Positions 35,306-43,085 of a stretch of DNA of 64,000 nucleotides are shown here, piece by piece. The stretch lies in the NCBI RefSeq assembly GCF_039566955.1, contig NZ_CP154796.1, positions 6,076,001 through 6,140,000 of the forward strand. The letters are read 5' to 3'. This DNA comes from Micromonospora sp. DSM 45708. GTDB taxonomy: Bacteria; Actinomycetota; Actinomycetes; Mycobacteriales; Micromonosporaceae. Made by a program: the position numbers and the translations under genes. Within the stretch, counting starts at the first letter, position 1; every line of letters starts with the position of its first letter. The notes beneath the pieces were generated by a model, which had not been told where the DNA came from, did no database searches, and was given only the letters and a program-made list of their open reading frames with translations.

Positions 35306-36545
35306 GGGTTCTCCCTAACAGGGTGCGAGCCAGCAGCGACGTGGTGATCACCAGGTTCGTTGCCCCGGCGAGCATTAGGATCAACACCGGATGGTGGGTT
35401 ATGTCAGCGATCAGCGGCACGGTGACGTAGGACACCGTCATGAGCAGGTTCAGCACAGCCCGGCGGAAGGCGAAAACCCGGCCGATAACCGCGTTGTCGG
35501 TCAGCGTCTGGTAGACCACCGTGGCCGCACCGGCAATCATCACGTTGCCGGCCCCGCCGAGTAGCCCTACCACCACGACGGCGACCCAACTCCATCCGTG
35601 GCCATTGAGCACGAGCATGGCCGCAGCCACCGCTGACAGGGCGGCTCCGAGCCACACAGTCCATGCCGGCCGGGTAGACCGGCGTACGAAGATGTACGAC
35701 CCTGCGATCCAGCCCAAGCCGGACAGGGTCTGGTAGACGGCCGCCGCCGCAATACCGATCGACTCCTCGAAGACCGCTAGTGCGACGACGACCTCCGAAC
35801 CCAGGAACAGAAAATACGACGCCTCGGCGACGGCGACCCGGCGCAGTCGCGCATCGATGCTCCGCCAACGCACCGGCTCCAGCCTGCTAGATATCCCGTC
35901 TCCGCTGGTTGAAGGCGCGGTGCGGGACACCTCTGCCCGGGAGGGGCGCAGCAACGTACCCAGCAGACCGGCCACGACGAACGAGCCGAGGTTCACCCAC
36001 AGCGCCACCTCAATGCCCAGGCCCGCAGAGAGCGCCGCGCCGATGAGCGGCCCGAGGCTCAACGCAGTGCCAAAGGCAATCTCGAACAGGGCGATGACCG
36101 GACGGATTGCCTCCGGATCGAGCCGTTCCTTTAGGAGTGCCTGCGCAGCCGGGACGGAGACGCTTCCGACTGCCTTGAGCAATCCCACCAGGAGGTAGAC
36201 AGCCGTGAGGTTCTCGGCGCGGACCGCGAATACCAGGGCTATCACTAGCAGAGCGCAGACCAGTTCGCAGACGACGAACACCCACCGCCGGTTCCAGCGG
36301 TCGACGATACGCCCGGCGACTGGCGCACAGAAGACGACCGGCAGCGTCCCGACGGCGAAGGCGATGCCGGTGGCGGTGTAAGAACCGGTCACCGACAGCA
36401 CCCAAAGCGGCAGGGCCAGATTTTGGACGTAGTTGCCGATCAGCGAACAGGCGTTGGCGAGGAGCAGGATGCGCCACGCCTGCCAGGGCCCGGCCATCCG
36501 TTCCGGCGCCTCGGCCGTGGAGACTGTCGAGCTGTCAGTGACCAC
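35289..36545 (-). CDS. MFS exporter of the putative peptide cluster
   Basis: A 418-aa major facilitator with 12 predicted helices, resembling MFS_3/enterobactin-exporter-like proteins. NYVQNLALPLWVLSVTGSYT is at TM1 and AGRIVDRWNRRWVFVV (motif A) follows. The middle loop is at about residues 205-230. GTG 36545 overlaps the CYTH-like gene by 11 nt, and its stop overlaps the M16-partner start. Its place inside the operon suggests export of the mature product or self-protection. Confidence 0.88.
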   Translation of the reverse strand: MVTDSSTVSTAEAPERMAGPWQAWRILLLANACSLIGNYVQNLALPLWVLSVTGSYTATGIAFAVGTLPVVFCAPVAGRIVDRWNRRWVFVVCELVCALLVIALVFAVRAENLTAVYLLVGLLKAVGSVSVPAAQALLKERLDPEAIRPVIALFEIAFGTALSLGPLIGAALSAGLGIEVALWVNLGSFVVAGLLGTLLRPSRAEVSRTAPSTSGDGISSRLEPVRWRSIDARLRRVAVAEASYFLFLGSEVVVALAVFEESIGIAAAAVYQTLSGLGWIAGSYIFVRRSTRPAWTVWLGAALSAVAAAMLVLNGHGWSWVAVVVVGLLGGAGNVMIAGAATVVYQTLTDNAVIGRVFAFRRAVLNLLMTVSYVTVPLIADITHHPVLILMLAGATNLVITTSLLARTLLGRTRDDGA

Positions 36546-37251
36546 GTTGCGAACCCCAGCCAAGGTGGGTGGCGGCGATCTGCGGTTTGGTGGTGTCCGC
36601 GGGCGCCCGTCCGACCAACGCGGAGAACTTCCCGGCGACCCGCGACAAAAGGTCAAGGTTGGCACGGCTGGCCTGGTTCACTTCCAACTCCAGGATGGCG
36701 AATGTATTGACCAGTCGAGAGCACGCGTCGCGCAACTCAACGGCGTCGCAGCTGAGGGCAAGGACCGCATTGTCATCGGTCCGCAACGTGGCCTTGGTGC
36801 GCCGCTGGGACAGATAGCCGAAGACGCTCAACCCGCAAAGGCCACTTGCTCGGCGGGCCAGATACTGCCCCGGCCGGGAGGCGATCAGGTCCGCGCCGGA
36901 GAGGGCCACGAGATCAGCGACATACTCAGTCAGCTCAAGAACGTCGCGGCGGCCGTCAACCCACTGTACGGTCTCCTTCGCTACCAGCCAGGACGGTCCC
37001 GCCCCGCGGTTGACCAGTGCGGTTAGAGAGCAGCCGACGGACGTCAGAGACCAGTCCGGGCTGTCGAAGCAGAGGGTGTGCTGCGAAATCCTCGCTTGCT
37101 CGTGGAGCCGCAGCCCGGAGGCCTGGATCAGCTGCTCCCGCAATTCCTCGCTCGCTTCCGGCGCGGCCAGAGCGCCCTTGCCCAGGTGCCACCGGTATTC
37201 GTGCTCCACGCCCACCCGTGGTACACGCAGGACCTGTTCCGTCACTGTCAC
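36535..37251 (-). CDS. CYTH-like (triphosphate tunnel fold) protein
   Basis: A ~238-aa protein that I read as CYTH-like. VGVEHEYRWHL holds an ExExR (ExExK-like) motif at about residues 16-20. Next come FDSPDWSLTSVGCSLTALVN, where CYTH proteins have yyDTxxxxLxxxGxxLR, and a Lys-bearing strand (LVAKETV). A late AILELEVN carries the paired Glu. CYTH enzymes act on triphosphates with metal ions (ThiT-ase, class IV adenylate cyclase). GTG 37251 follows GGGAGG; ATG 37278 is an alternative. It may modify or energise peptide maturation; that is conjecture. Confidence 0.6.
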   Translation of the reverse strand: MTVTEQVLRVPRVGVEHEYRWHLGKGALAAPEASEELREQLIQASGLRLHEQARISQHTLCFDSPDWSLTSVGCSLTALVNRGAGPSWLVAKETVQWVDGRRDVLELTEYVADLVALSGADLIASRPGQYLARRASGLCGLSVFGYLSQRRTKATLRTDDNAVLALSCDAVELRDACSRLVNTFAILELEVNQASRANLDLLSRVAGKFSALVGRAPADTTKPQIAATHLGWGSQRGH

Positions 37252-37342
37252 TGCTGAGCCTCCCTCGTCACCTGCCATGCCCTTCCCGCCCTCGCCTACG
37301 AACAGGCGCGACGCCGCGGCCCGCACAACTCGGTGCAGACGG

Positions 37343-38116
37343 TCACGAGGTTGCCCCCGCCAGGCGATGGGTAAATCCCGAATACTCCACGTCCGAAAGA
37401 CCGCCCACAGTGAAAACGTCGATCCGCTCGGCTGGCACATCGAAGAGCCGCTCGCACACCCGTCGGACGACGGCACCGGTCGAGGGCGGCGGCCGGAAGT
37501 GCCCGGACTTGGTGTTGGCCACGATTGCGAAGACGCGCGGGGCACCGATCAGCACAATCTCGCCCGCAGCGCGGACTCGCAGGCGATCCGGTACCAGCAT
37601 CGGGTGCGCCACGGGCACGCCCACGACCTTCGACTTGGCCCGGCCGAAGATTAACTCCCGAAAGGTGAATCGGCGGCGCCAGATGAGCAAACGATCTTCG
37701 TCGTCGATGACGAACATGTGCGGAGCACCGGAGACAATGCCCTCCGGCAGCTCGGCCGCACCGACCTTCCAGATCTGCTCGACCGCAGTGCGCGCGGCAC
37801 CGGCGTAACGTTCGTCGAACACCTTCCGGTCGAATTGGATGACCAGCGGATCCTCGTTTATCACTCGAGTCGGGTGATCGTGCCGCACTGCCAACTCCCG
37901 CGAGTACGCCTCGCGAAGCGCCTCGCCAACCTCGGCGATCCGGCCAGCGAGCGTGGGACGCGGATCCATCGTCAGCTCCGCGTGCCGTAGCCGGACTAGT
38001 TCCTCGTACTTGAGGAAGACCACCGCTTGGGAAAACGGGCCGTACTTGACCGCCGCCCGGCGGGCTGCGGCCCGCAAGCGGTCCGCCTCGGTGAGGTAGT
38101 CGGGTTCGGCAGCCAT
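37343..38116 (-). CDS. SGHFRP-motif protein, first gene after the putative precursor
   Basis: A 257-aa cytoplasmic protein. The C-terminal half has HMFVIDDEDRLLIWRRRFTF, then HPMLVPDRLRVRAAGEIVLI and NTKSGHFRPPP. This order (H...AGEI...N+SGHY+P) recalls a domain known from plant IQM proteins and bacterial relatives, in which SGHYxP is the signature. The N-terminal ~100 residues are helical and Arg/Glu-rich (FLKYEELVRLRHAELTMDPR). ATG 38116 has GGGAG upstream. It directly follows the precursor and hairpin, so I infer a maturation role. No enzymatic activity can be assigned. Confidence 0.6.
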   Translation of the reverse strand: MAAEPDYLTEADRLRAAARRAAVKYGPFSQAVVFLKYEELVRLRHAELTMDPRPTLAGRIAEVGEALREAYSRELAVRHDHPTRVINEDPLVIQFDRKVFDERYAGAARTAVEQIWKVGAAELPEGIVSGAPHMFVIDDEDRLLIWRRRFTFRELIFGRAKSKVVGVPVAHPMLVPDRLRVRAAGEIVLIGAPRVFAIVANTKSGHFRPPPSTGAVVRRVCERLFDVPAERIDVFTVGGLSDVEYSGFTHRLAGATS

Positions 38117-38140
38117 CGGCGGGTCTCCCTCGCAAGTAGG

Positions 38141-38168
38141 GGCGCTCGGCCCGTATGGGCCGAGCGCC
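38141..38168 (-). terminator. Attenuator-like hairpin between precursor and biosynthetic genes
   Basis: A perfect 12-bp stem (38141-38152 with 38157-38168) and a 4-nt loop (GTAT on the plus strand) lie 26 bp after the precursor stop and 24 bp before the next start. Partial termination here would keep precursor mRNA in excess over enzyme mRNA, as in many ribosomal peptide operons. Confidence 0.7.
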
Positions 38169-38194
38169 TCGTCATACTTTGATCCGGCCGTGGA

Positions 38195-38299
38195 TCAGTA
38201 CCAGGTCTCACCGGCCTGCACCGAGGCCAGCGCGTCCAGGCCCTCCTCGGTCTCCTCGAGCGCCTCGATAACCTCGATGATTTCGACGACCTGTTCCAT
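38195..38299 (-). CDS. Putative ribosomal precursor peptide, 34 aa
   Basis: A short ORF with ATG 38299 and a strong ribosome binding site (GGGAGAG, 6 nt upstream), ending TGA at 38195. It starts MEQVVEIIEVIEAL, is very Glu-rich and amphipathic through the leader-like part, and ends LASVQAGETWY. It has no Cys, one Ser and two Thr, so a lanthipeptide is unlikely. A plausible core is the C-terminal 5-10 residues; Trp-Tyr at the C-terminus is notable. Position between a SARP gene and the biosynthetic operon, behind SARP-type repeats and before an attenuator, supports the call. Confidence 0.75.
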   Translation of the reverse strand: MEQVVEIIEVIEALEETEEGLDALASVQAGETWY

Positions 38300-38413
38300 G
38301 GCATCTCTCCCTTGATCATGGACCGGAGGATTCCTCCAGGACGTCCCCGGCCCGGCGCTGTACCGCCCCGTTCGGTTCGGCAGCTAAAGCTTGCAGGAAC
38401 GCTGCACTGCGCC

Positions 38414-38432
38414 TTCATCCGACTTTCATCCG
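38414..38432 (-). promoter_or_regulatory. SARP-type direct repeats upstream of the precursor gene
   Basis: On the minus strand CGGATGAA occurs twice with exactly 11-bp periodicity (38425-38432 and 38414-38421). SARP regulators bind heptameric direct repeats at 11-bp spacing, usually just upstream of the -10. The repeats lie 115-133 bp before the precursor ATG and immediately after the SARP gene's stop. The spacing rule is established; binding here is inferred. Confidence 0.6.
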
Positions 38433-38436
38433 CCCG

Positions 38437-41265
38437 CTATCGGCTTGCCGTGCGCGAAAGGCGATCGGCGGCGAACTCGCCCATCAGCCGCGTCATCGCC
38501 GCCTCACCCGCCACGTCGTTGTTCTGCCGATACACTTCCTGTGCCTTGCGGAACCAATCGGCGGCACCGTCGCGGTCGCCGGACCCCAGTACCGCGTGGC
38601 CGACGCGGCTGAGCGTTGTGGCCTCGGCCGTGCGGAACCCGGAGCGCCGCATCAGGGCAAGGCCCTCGTGCAGGTACTCCAGGGCCTTCGCATACTCGCC
38701 GTGGCGCAGGAACAACGCACCAACACTGCTCAGGATCGCCGCTTCGTGGTGGCGCAGGCCACCGTCGCGGGCAAGTTCCCGCCCGGCTTCCAGTCGCCGC
38801 AACGCGGCGTCACTGCCGCCGAGGGCAACCAGGATGTCCGCCGAATTGTTGAGCGCGTGCACCTCAAGAGTAGTGTTGCGCGCCGCGCGAGCGAGGTTAA
38901 GCGCACCTTCGGTTTCCTCCAGCGCGTCCTGGTACTTGCCTTGGGCGTCGAGACCGGCGCCGATGCCGAGCCGCGCGCCCGCAGCGCCCGCGAGGTCGCC
39001 CGCCCGCTCGTACAGCACGGCTGAGAGGTACAGGCTGTCCAGAGCGGCCTCGGGCTCGTTCGTGACGCCTAACGCGCCGCCTAGCGCGTGGTGCAGATGG
39101 GCGAGCAGGCGAGGTTCCCCGATCCGCCCGCTCTGCTGCTCGCATTCCCGCCAGGCGGCCACGATTGCATTCGGAAAGCCAGAGCGGATGAAATAACTGT
39201 GCAGGTAGTACACGAGTTCCACGGCACCCTCGATGCGGTGCCGGACGGCAAGGAGCACCACCGGGGCGAGATTATCTCGTTCGGCATTGAAAAACTTGAT
39301 CGCCTCGATGTCCTTGGTGAATGGCTGGACGAACGGGTTGGTGCCGGCTGCCGGTGGACCGAAGGCGTCGCGGTCCGGCCGCAAAACGCCGTTTGCCCGG
39401 GCCGCCAGCGCCAGGTACCACGCCAGCAGGCGGCATGCGGCCTCCTGCCGGCTTGCCGGCTCCTCGGCAAGGCGCTCCGCCGCGTATGAGCGAATAAGAT
39501 CGTGCATGGTGAGGTATCCGTCGCCGCCGTCGGCGAGCAGGTGCAGTGCGATGAGGCTGTTCGCGGCGGCCTGGGCCCGCGGCAGCGGCACGGCGGCCAG
39601 CGCGGCAGCGGCTTCGCGTCGGATCCGTCGTCCGGGGTGGACGGCGAGCAACCGCAGCAGCCGCGCCTCCTCCGGTGAGAGGGCCGCGTACACGTTCGCC
39701 AGGACAGATCGGACGCTGCGCGCGTCACCGTCGATCGTGAACCCATCGAGTGACGCGTTGTGGTGCGGGAGGCCGGTGGCGAGTTCCTCGATGGTCAACG
39801 CCGACTCTGACAGGAGCCGCGCTGCGAGGATCCGCAGGGCAAGCGGCATCCCTCCGCAAAGGTCGAGAAGGCTCTCGAGCGCGGGGCTGGAGGCTTGCGG
39901 CGCCAAGCCGGCGGCCTCGGTCAGTAAGGTTCGGCTGACCGGCCGGCTGAGCCCGTCCAGCGCGATCATCTTGACGGCGACGTGAGCGTGCAAGGCAGCT
40001 TGCGTGTTACGGCTCGTGACGATCAGTTGCGAGCCACCCGCTGTTGGCACCGCCGGGAGCACCTGCTCGATGCTGCCCGCGTTATCGAGCACGATTAGAA
40101 GCTTCTTGTCCGCAGTTATCGACCGGTATAGAGCGATCTGCTTTTCCAGCGCCCCGGGAATCGTGTTCGCTGGCAGGTTTAAGCTTTCCAGCAGGTGTGC
40201 CAGCACGCCGGTGGGTGGGCGGTTGGTCGCCGCGCTGTGCGCGCCGAGGTCGAGGAACAGGTGGCCGTCGGGGAAGCGGTCGCCGACCTGATGCGCCGCC
40301 TGCACGGCAAGCGAGGTCTTACCCATGCCCGCCCCGCCGACGATGACAATCACTTGGGCTTGCCCGCAGTGCCCGACCACGGCCTCCAATTCCTTCCCAC
40401 GGCCGGTGAAGTGACCGTCTGCCGGGGGTATCTGACGCGGTATCCGCGGGTACGGATCCACGGGAGCGGCCGGGTGCGCGACCGCCATGGTTTCGTGCAC
40501 AGCCGGCCCAAGTAGTGTGAGGTCGCTATGCAAGATCCGTTGGTGCAGCTGGCGCAACTCCGGCCCTGGGTCGATGCCCAGTTCGGTGGAGAGCAGGGCC
40601 CGCGTTTTCTGGTAGGTGATCAGGGCGTCGCTCTGCCGGCCGGAGCGGTAGAGAGCGACCATCAGCAGCCCAGTCAGCTGCTCTCGGAACGGAAATTCGG
40701 CGACTAGCGCGGCCATCTCGGCGATCACCCGGCCGTGCAGCCCCGCCTGGAGTTCCAGCCGCATGCAGTCCTCCCAGGCGGCGGGGCGCTCCTCATCGAG
40801 CAGCAGTGCGTGCTCGCGGATGAACCGACTGTCGACGCTCGCGAAGGCCGGTGCCCGCCACAGGGCCAGCGCTTGCCGCAGTGTCCTGGCCGCGCCGCGC
40901 AGCTCACCTGTCTCGATGATCGCTGCCGCGTCGGCGACCATACCGCGGAACTGGTAGAGGTCGATCTGGTCGCGGTCAATGTCTAGGACATAGCCCGCCC
41001 GGGCCGTCCGCAGCACCTGCCTCGCCTCGGTGACTCCGGCGCCCAGCCACACCTGGCGCAGTTGCGAGGCCGTGTTCTGGACCTGGCGCTCCGCCGACGC
41101 TGGAGGGTCCCCATCCCATAGGGTCTCCGCCAGCGCTCCGATGGAGACGAGCGTGTGTGGGCTCAGTAGCAGCCGCGCGAGGAACCTCTGCTGTCGCGGT
41201 CGCAAAGGCGGTAGCCGAAGCCCGGCCTCCCAAACCTCAAGGTCACCGAGCAAGCAAAACTTCAT
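38437..41265 (-). CDS. AfsR/SARP-family pathway regulator with NB-ARC and TPR domains
   Basis: A 942-aa regulator. Residues 1-95 are an OmpR-like winged helix (MKFCLLGDLEVW start). Residues 98-245 are the BTAD domain (VDSRFIREHALLLDEERPAA). The P-loop is GGAGMGKTS at 310-318 with a Walker B-like KLLIVLDN; an NB-ARC module runs to ~620. The C-terminal ~300 residues are TPR repeats (ALDSLYLSAVLYERAGDLAG). This is the architecture of large SARPs that activate secondary-metabolite clusters. It lies 39 bp after the MBL gene and 137 bp before the precursor, on the same strand. Confidence 0.95.
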   Translation of the reverse strand: MKFCLLGDLEVWEAGLRLPPLRPRQQRFLARLLLSPHTLVSIGALAETLWDGDPPASAERQVQNTASQLRQVWLGAGVTEARQVLRTARAGYVLDIDRDQIDLYQFRGMVADAAAIIETGELRGAARTLRQALALWRAPAFASVDSRFIREHALLLDEERPAAWEDCMRLELQAGLHGRVIAEMAALVAEFPFREQLTGLLMVALYRSGRQSDALITYQKTRALLSTELGIDPGPELRQLHQRILHSDLTLLGPAVHETMAVAHPAAPVDPYPRIPRQIPPADGHFTGRGKELEAVVGHCGQAQVIVIVGGAGMGKTSLAVQAAHQVGDRFPDGHLFLDLGAHSAATNRPPTGVLAHLLESLNLPANTIPGALEKQIALYRSITADKKLLIVLDNAGSIEQVLPAVPTAGGSQLIVTSRNTQAALHAHVAVKMIALDGLSRPVSRTLLTEAAGLAPQASSPALESLLDLCGGMPLALRILAARLLSESALTIEELATGLPHHNASLDGFTIDGDARSVRSVLANVYAALSPEEARLLRLLAVHPGRRIRREAAAALAAVPLPRAQAAANSLIALHLLADGGDGYLTMHDLIRSYAAERLAEEPASRQEAACRLLAWYLALAARANGVLRPDRDAFGPPAAGTNPFVQPFTKDIEAIKFFNAERDNLAPVVLLAVRHRIEGAVELVYYLHSYFIRSGFPNAIVAAWRECEQQSGRIGEPRLLAHLHHALGGALGVTNEPEAALDSLYLSAVLYERAGDLAGAAGARLGIGAGLDAQGKYQDALEETEGALNLARAARNTTLEVHALNNSADILVALGGSDAALRRLEAGRELARDGGLRHHEAAILSSVGALFLRHGEYAKALEYLHEGLALMRRSGFRTAEATTLSRVGHAVLGSGDRDGAADWFRKAQEVYRQNNDVAGEAAMTRLMGEFAADRLSRTASR

Positions 41266-41304
41266 CTCTGAGCTCCCCGTCGATTCCCGCTACGCGCAGG
41301 ATGG

Positions 41305-41949
41305 TCACCAGCCGCGTGAGCGCCACTCCGGCAGCGCCGGCCGCTCGGCACCGAGCGTGGTGTCGCGGCCATGTCCCGGGTAGACCCATGTCTCGTCCGG
41401 CAGCACACCGAAGATCCTTATCTCTACGTCCCCCAGGAGCGAGGAGAACGCCTCTGCGTCACCGAACGTATTCCCCACACCGCCTGGGAACAGCGAGTCA
41501 CCCGTGAACAGGTGCGGGTTGCCCGCAAGATCGTCGTAGAGCAGAGCGACGCCGCCTGGAGTGTGTCCAGTAAGCCGGATCACGCGCAGCTTCGCCTCAC
41601 CGCATCGAATAATGTCACCGTGAGTGAGAGCGACGTCTGTGGGCACGTCGATTCCCGCGACGTCCGGCTCACCGGCGTACGTGCGAGCGCCGGTGGCCTC
41701 GACCACCTGGGGAAGTGCACGTTGCCAATGGTCCCAGTGCCGGTGCGTCGTCACGACACCGGCGAGTTGGTGATCGCACAACTCGAGCAGAGTCAGCGGC
41801 TCCGCGGCCGCGTCGATCAGCACCTGCTCGCCGGTCGATCGGCACCGCAGAAGGTAACAGTTGTTGTCGCCGCGGCCCACGGACACCTTGCTGATGGTCA
41901 GTCCGTCCAACTCACGCACCCCCGGGGCGACACCTGTATATTCGTCCAC
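41305..41949 (-). CDS. MBL-fold metallo-hydrolase (glyoxalase II-like)
   Basis: A 214-aa metallo-beta-lactamase fold protein. The zinc motif is THRHWDH (HxHxDH) near residue 70. Further ligands are in LTGHTPGGVALLYDD and LFTGDSLFPGGVGNTFGDAE, and the C-terminal His is in WVYPGHGRDTTLG. It resembles hydroxyacylglutathione hydrolase-like enzymes. The start is GTG 41949 with a weak ribosome binding site. Same strand and close spacing to the SARP gene suggest membership in the peptide cluster. Confidence 0.92.
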   Translation of the reverse strand: MDEYTGVAPGVRELDGLTISKVSVGRGDNNCYLLRCRSTGEQVLIDAAAEPLTLLELCDHQLAGVVTTHRHWDHWQRALPQVVEATGARTYAGEPDVAGIDVPTDVALTHGDIIRCGEAKLRVIRLTGHTPGGVALLYDDLAGNPHLFTGDSLFPGGVGNTFGDAEAFSSLLGDVEIRIFGVLPDETWVYPGHGRDTTLGAERPALPEWRSRGW

Positions 41950-41962
41950 GTCGCTAATACTC

Positions 41963-42166
41963 TCATGATCGCCATTGCGGATCGGCGACGGTGGGCAGCA
42001 AGTCCGCCTCGGGCAAGGACCAGACAGTGTGTTGCCAGTCGAGCCAGACAGGCCACCAACCGGCCGATGGGCACGGACAGTAACGATTCTGACGCGTCGC
42101 TCGAACGCCCTGCGGCAGATCCGTGCGTCGAAGGAAAAACAGCCAGTAGGGTTTCGGGATGCTCAC
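41963..42166 (-). CDS. Small aromatic-rich ORF, hypothetical
   Basis: A 67-codon frame from GTG 42166 to TGA 41963, 13 bp upstream of the MBL gene on the same strand. It is unusually rich in Trp and Pro: PYWLFFLRRTDLP, then RYCPCPSAGWWPVWLDWQH and VWSLPEADLLPTVADPQW. Such composition is unlike noise from an overlapping frame, and it overlaps its divergent neighbour by only 8 nt. The CPCP pair could bind metal. No strong ribosome binding site is seen and I recognise no family. Confidence 0.45.
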   Translation of the reverse strand: MSIPKPYWLFFLRRTDLPQGVRATRQNRYCPCPSAGWWPVWLDWQHTVWSLPEADLLPTVADPQWRS

Positions 42167-42698
42167 TGGAGTGATCGTCCCCGGGCTCGGTTACGGTCCG
42201 CAAGCGCCGCTACTCAACCTTGCCAACGAGGCACTGGCCGACCTCGACGCCACCATCGAGACCATCACGTGGGCCGTTCCCGACGGCCTCATTGATATCG
42301 GCCCGGAGCCATTTGTCAGAGCACACGTCGCGGCCGCGCTACACCGGCTCGGCACGGCAACGCCAGGGCCAAAGCCCGTGATCATCGCCAAGTCGCTCGG
42401 CACCCACGCCGCTGCACTGGCTGCCGAACGGCAGCTTCCCGCTATCTGGCTGACGCCGCTGTTAAATGACCACGCCGTCGCCGAGGCGATCACTCACAAC
42501 CCCGCACCGGCCCTGCTCGTCGGCGGTACGCGCGACTCGAGCTGGATCTCCGAAACCGCGGCGAGAACTGGGAAAACGGTAGTCACCGTCGACAGCGCCA
42601 ACCATGCCCTGCGGCCGCCCGGATCACTTCGTGCCTACACCGATGCCCTTGGCGCCATCGCTACCGCCATGGAACAGTTTCTCTCCCGACTGAGCTGA
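42159..42698 (+). CDS. Small alpha/beta-hydrolase-like protein
   Basis: A 179-aa alpha/beta-hydrolase fold without an obvious lid. It begins MLTGVIVPGLGYGPQAPLLN. The nucleophile is in IAKSLGTHAAAL (Ser near residue 79). The acid is likely in GGTRDSSW and the catalytic His in SANHALRP. ATG 42159 follows GTAGGG. It is divergent from the small aromatic-rich ORF and lies inside the island. Codon use is less G+C-rich than in the flanks. Substrate is unknown. Confidence 0.8.
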   Translation: MLTGVIVPGLGYGPQAPLLNLANEALADLDATIETITWAVPDGLIDIGPEPFVRAHVAAALHRLGTATPGPKPVIIAKSLGTHAAALAAERQLPAIWLTPLLNDHAVAEAITHNPAPALLVGGTRDSSWISETAARTGKTVVTVDSANHALRPPGSLRAYTDALGAIATAMEQFLSRLS

Positions 42699-42805
42699 GA
42701 GAGGTCCAATTCACGCATTTTGTTTGTTTTGTGTTTATAGCCTTGATCGTTCATGACTGGCGCGGACACCTCAATCCCGCTCAACTTCGACGAGCCGGAA
42801 TCTCG

Positions 42806-42949
42806 CTACACCAAGCGGCGGGAGGACGCGTCGCGAGCCAGCCGGTCGAGTTCATCGCCGACCAGGGCGATCAGCGTTGCGGCGCGGTCGACCCCGACCC
42901 CGACCAGTGAGATCGGATTAAGTCGCACCAGGCGACCTTCAGGGGTCAT
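42806..42949 (-). CDS. Possible 47-aa small ORF
   Basis: ATG 42949 is preceded by AGGAA at about 4-5 nt. The product starts MTPEGRLVRLNPISLVGVGV and ends LARDASSRRLV. It is short, has no recognised domain and may be a gene fragment or chance frame. I list it because it has a plausible ribosome binding site in an otherwise empty gap. Confidence 0.2.
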   Translation of the reverse strand: MTPEGRLVRLNPISLVGVGVDRAATLIALVGDELDRLARDASSRRLV

Positions 42950-43045
42950 GGCGTTCCTGGGCTACCTCGACACCCAGCCGGGCGGCTCCGCTCGGGCGGC
43001 GCGCGGGAGGTTTTCGGGGAGTGAATCAAATCTTCATCGATGCAA

Positions 43046-43085
43046 ATGATGCCCTGACCTGCGTCTCCGCTGGTCAGGGCATCAT
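43046..43085 (-). terminator. tRNA-Thr terminator hairpin
   Basis: A perfect 14-bp stem (43046-43059 with 43072-43085) and a 12-nt loop begin 5 bp after the tRNA 3' end. On the minus strand a short T-run (TTT) follows the stem. Confidence 0.8.

Noticed and set aside
38195..38299. Lanthipeptide or lasso precursor interpretation
   Set aside because: There is no Cys, little Ser/Thr, and no LanB/C/M, lasso cyclase or B1/B2 proteins nearby.
41898..42203. A 101-codon minus-strand frame overlapping the MBL start
   Set aside because: It overlaps a well-supported gene and lacks the protein-like composition of the 67-codon frame in the same gap.
42753..43049. A 98-codon plus-strand frame before the tRNA
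   Set aside because: No ribosome binding site or similarity; Arg/Ser/Pro-rich composition looks like chance.
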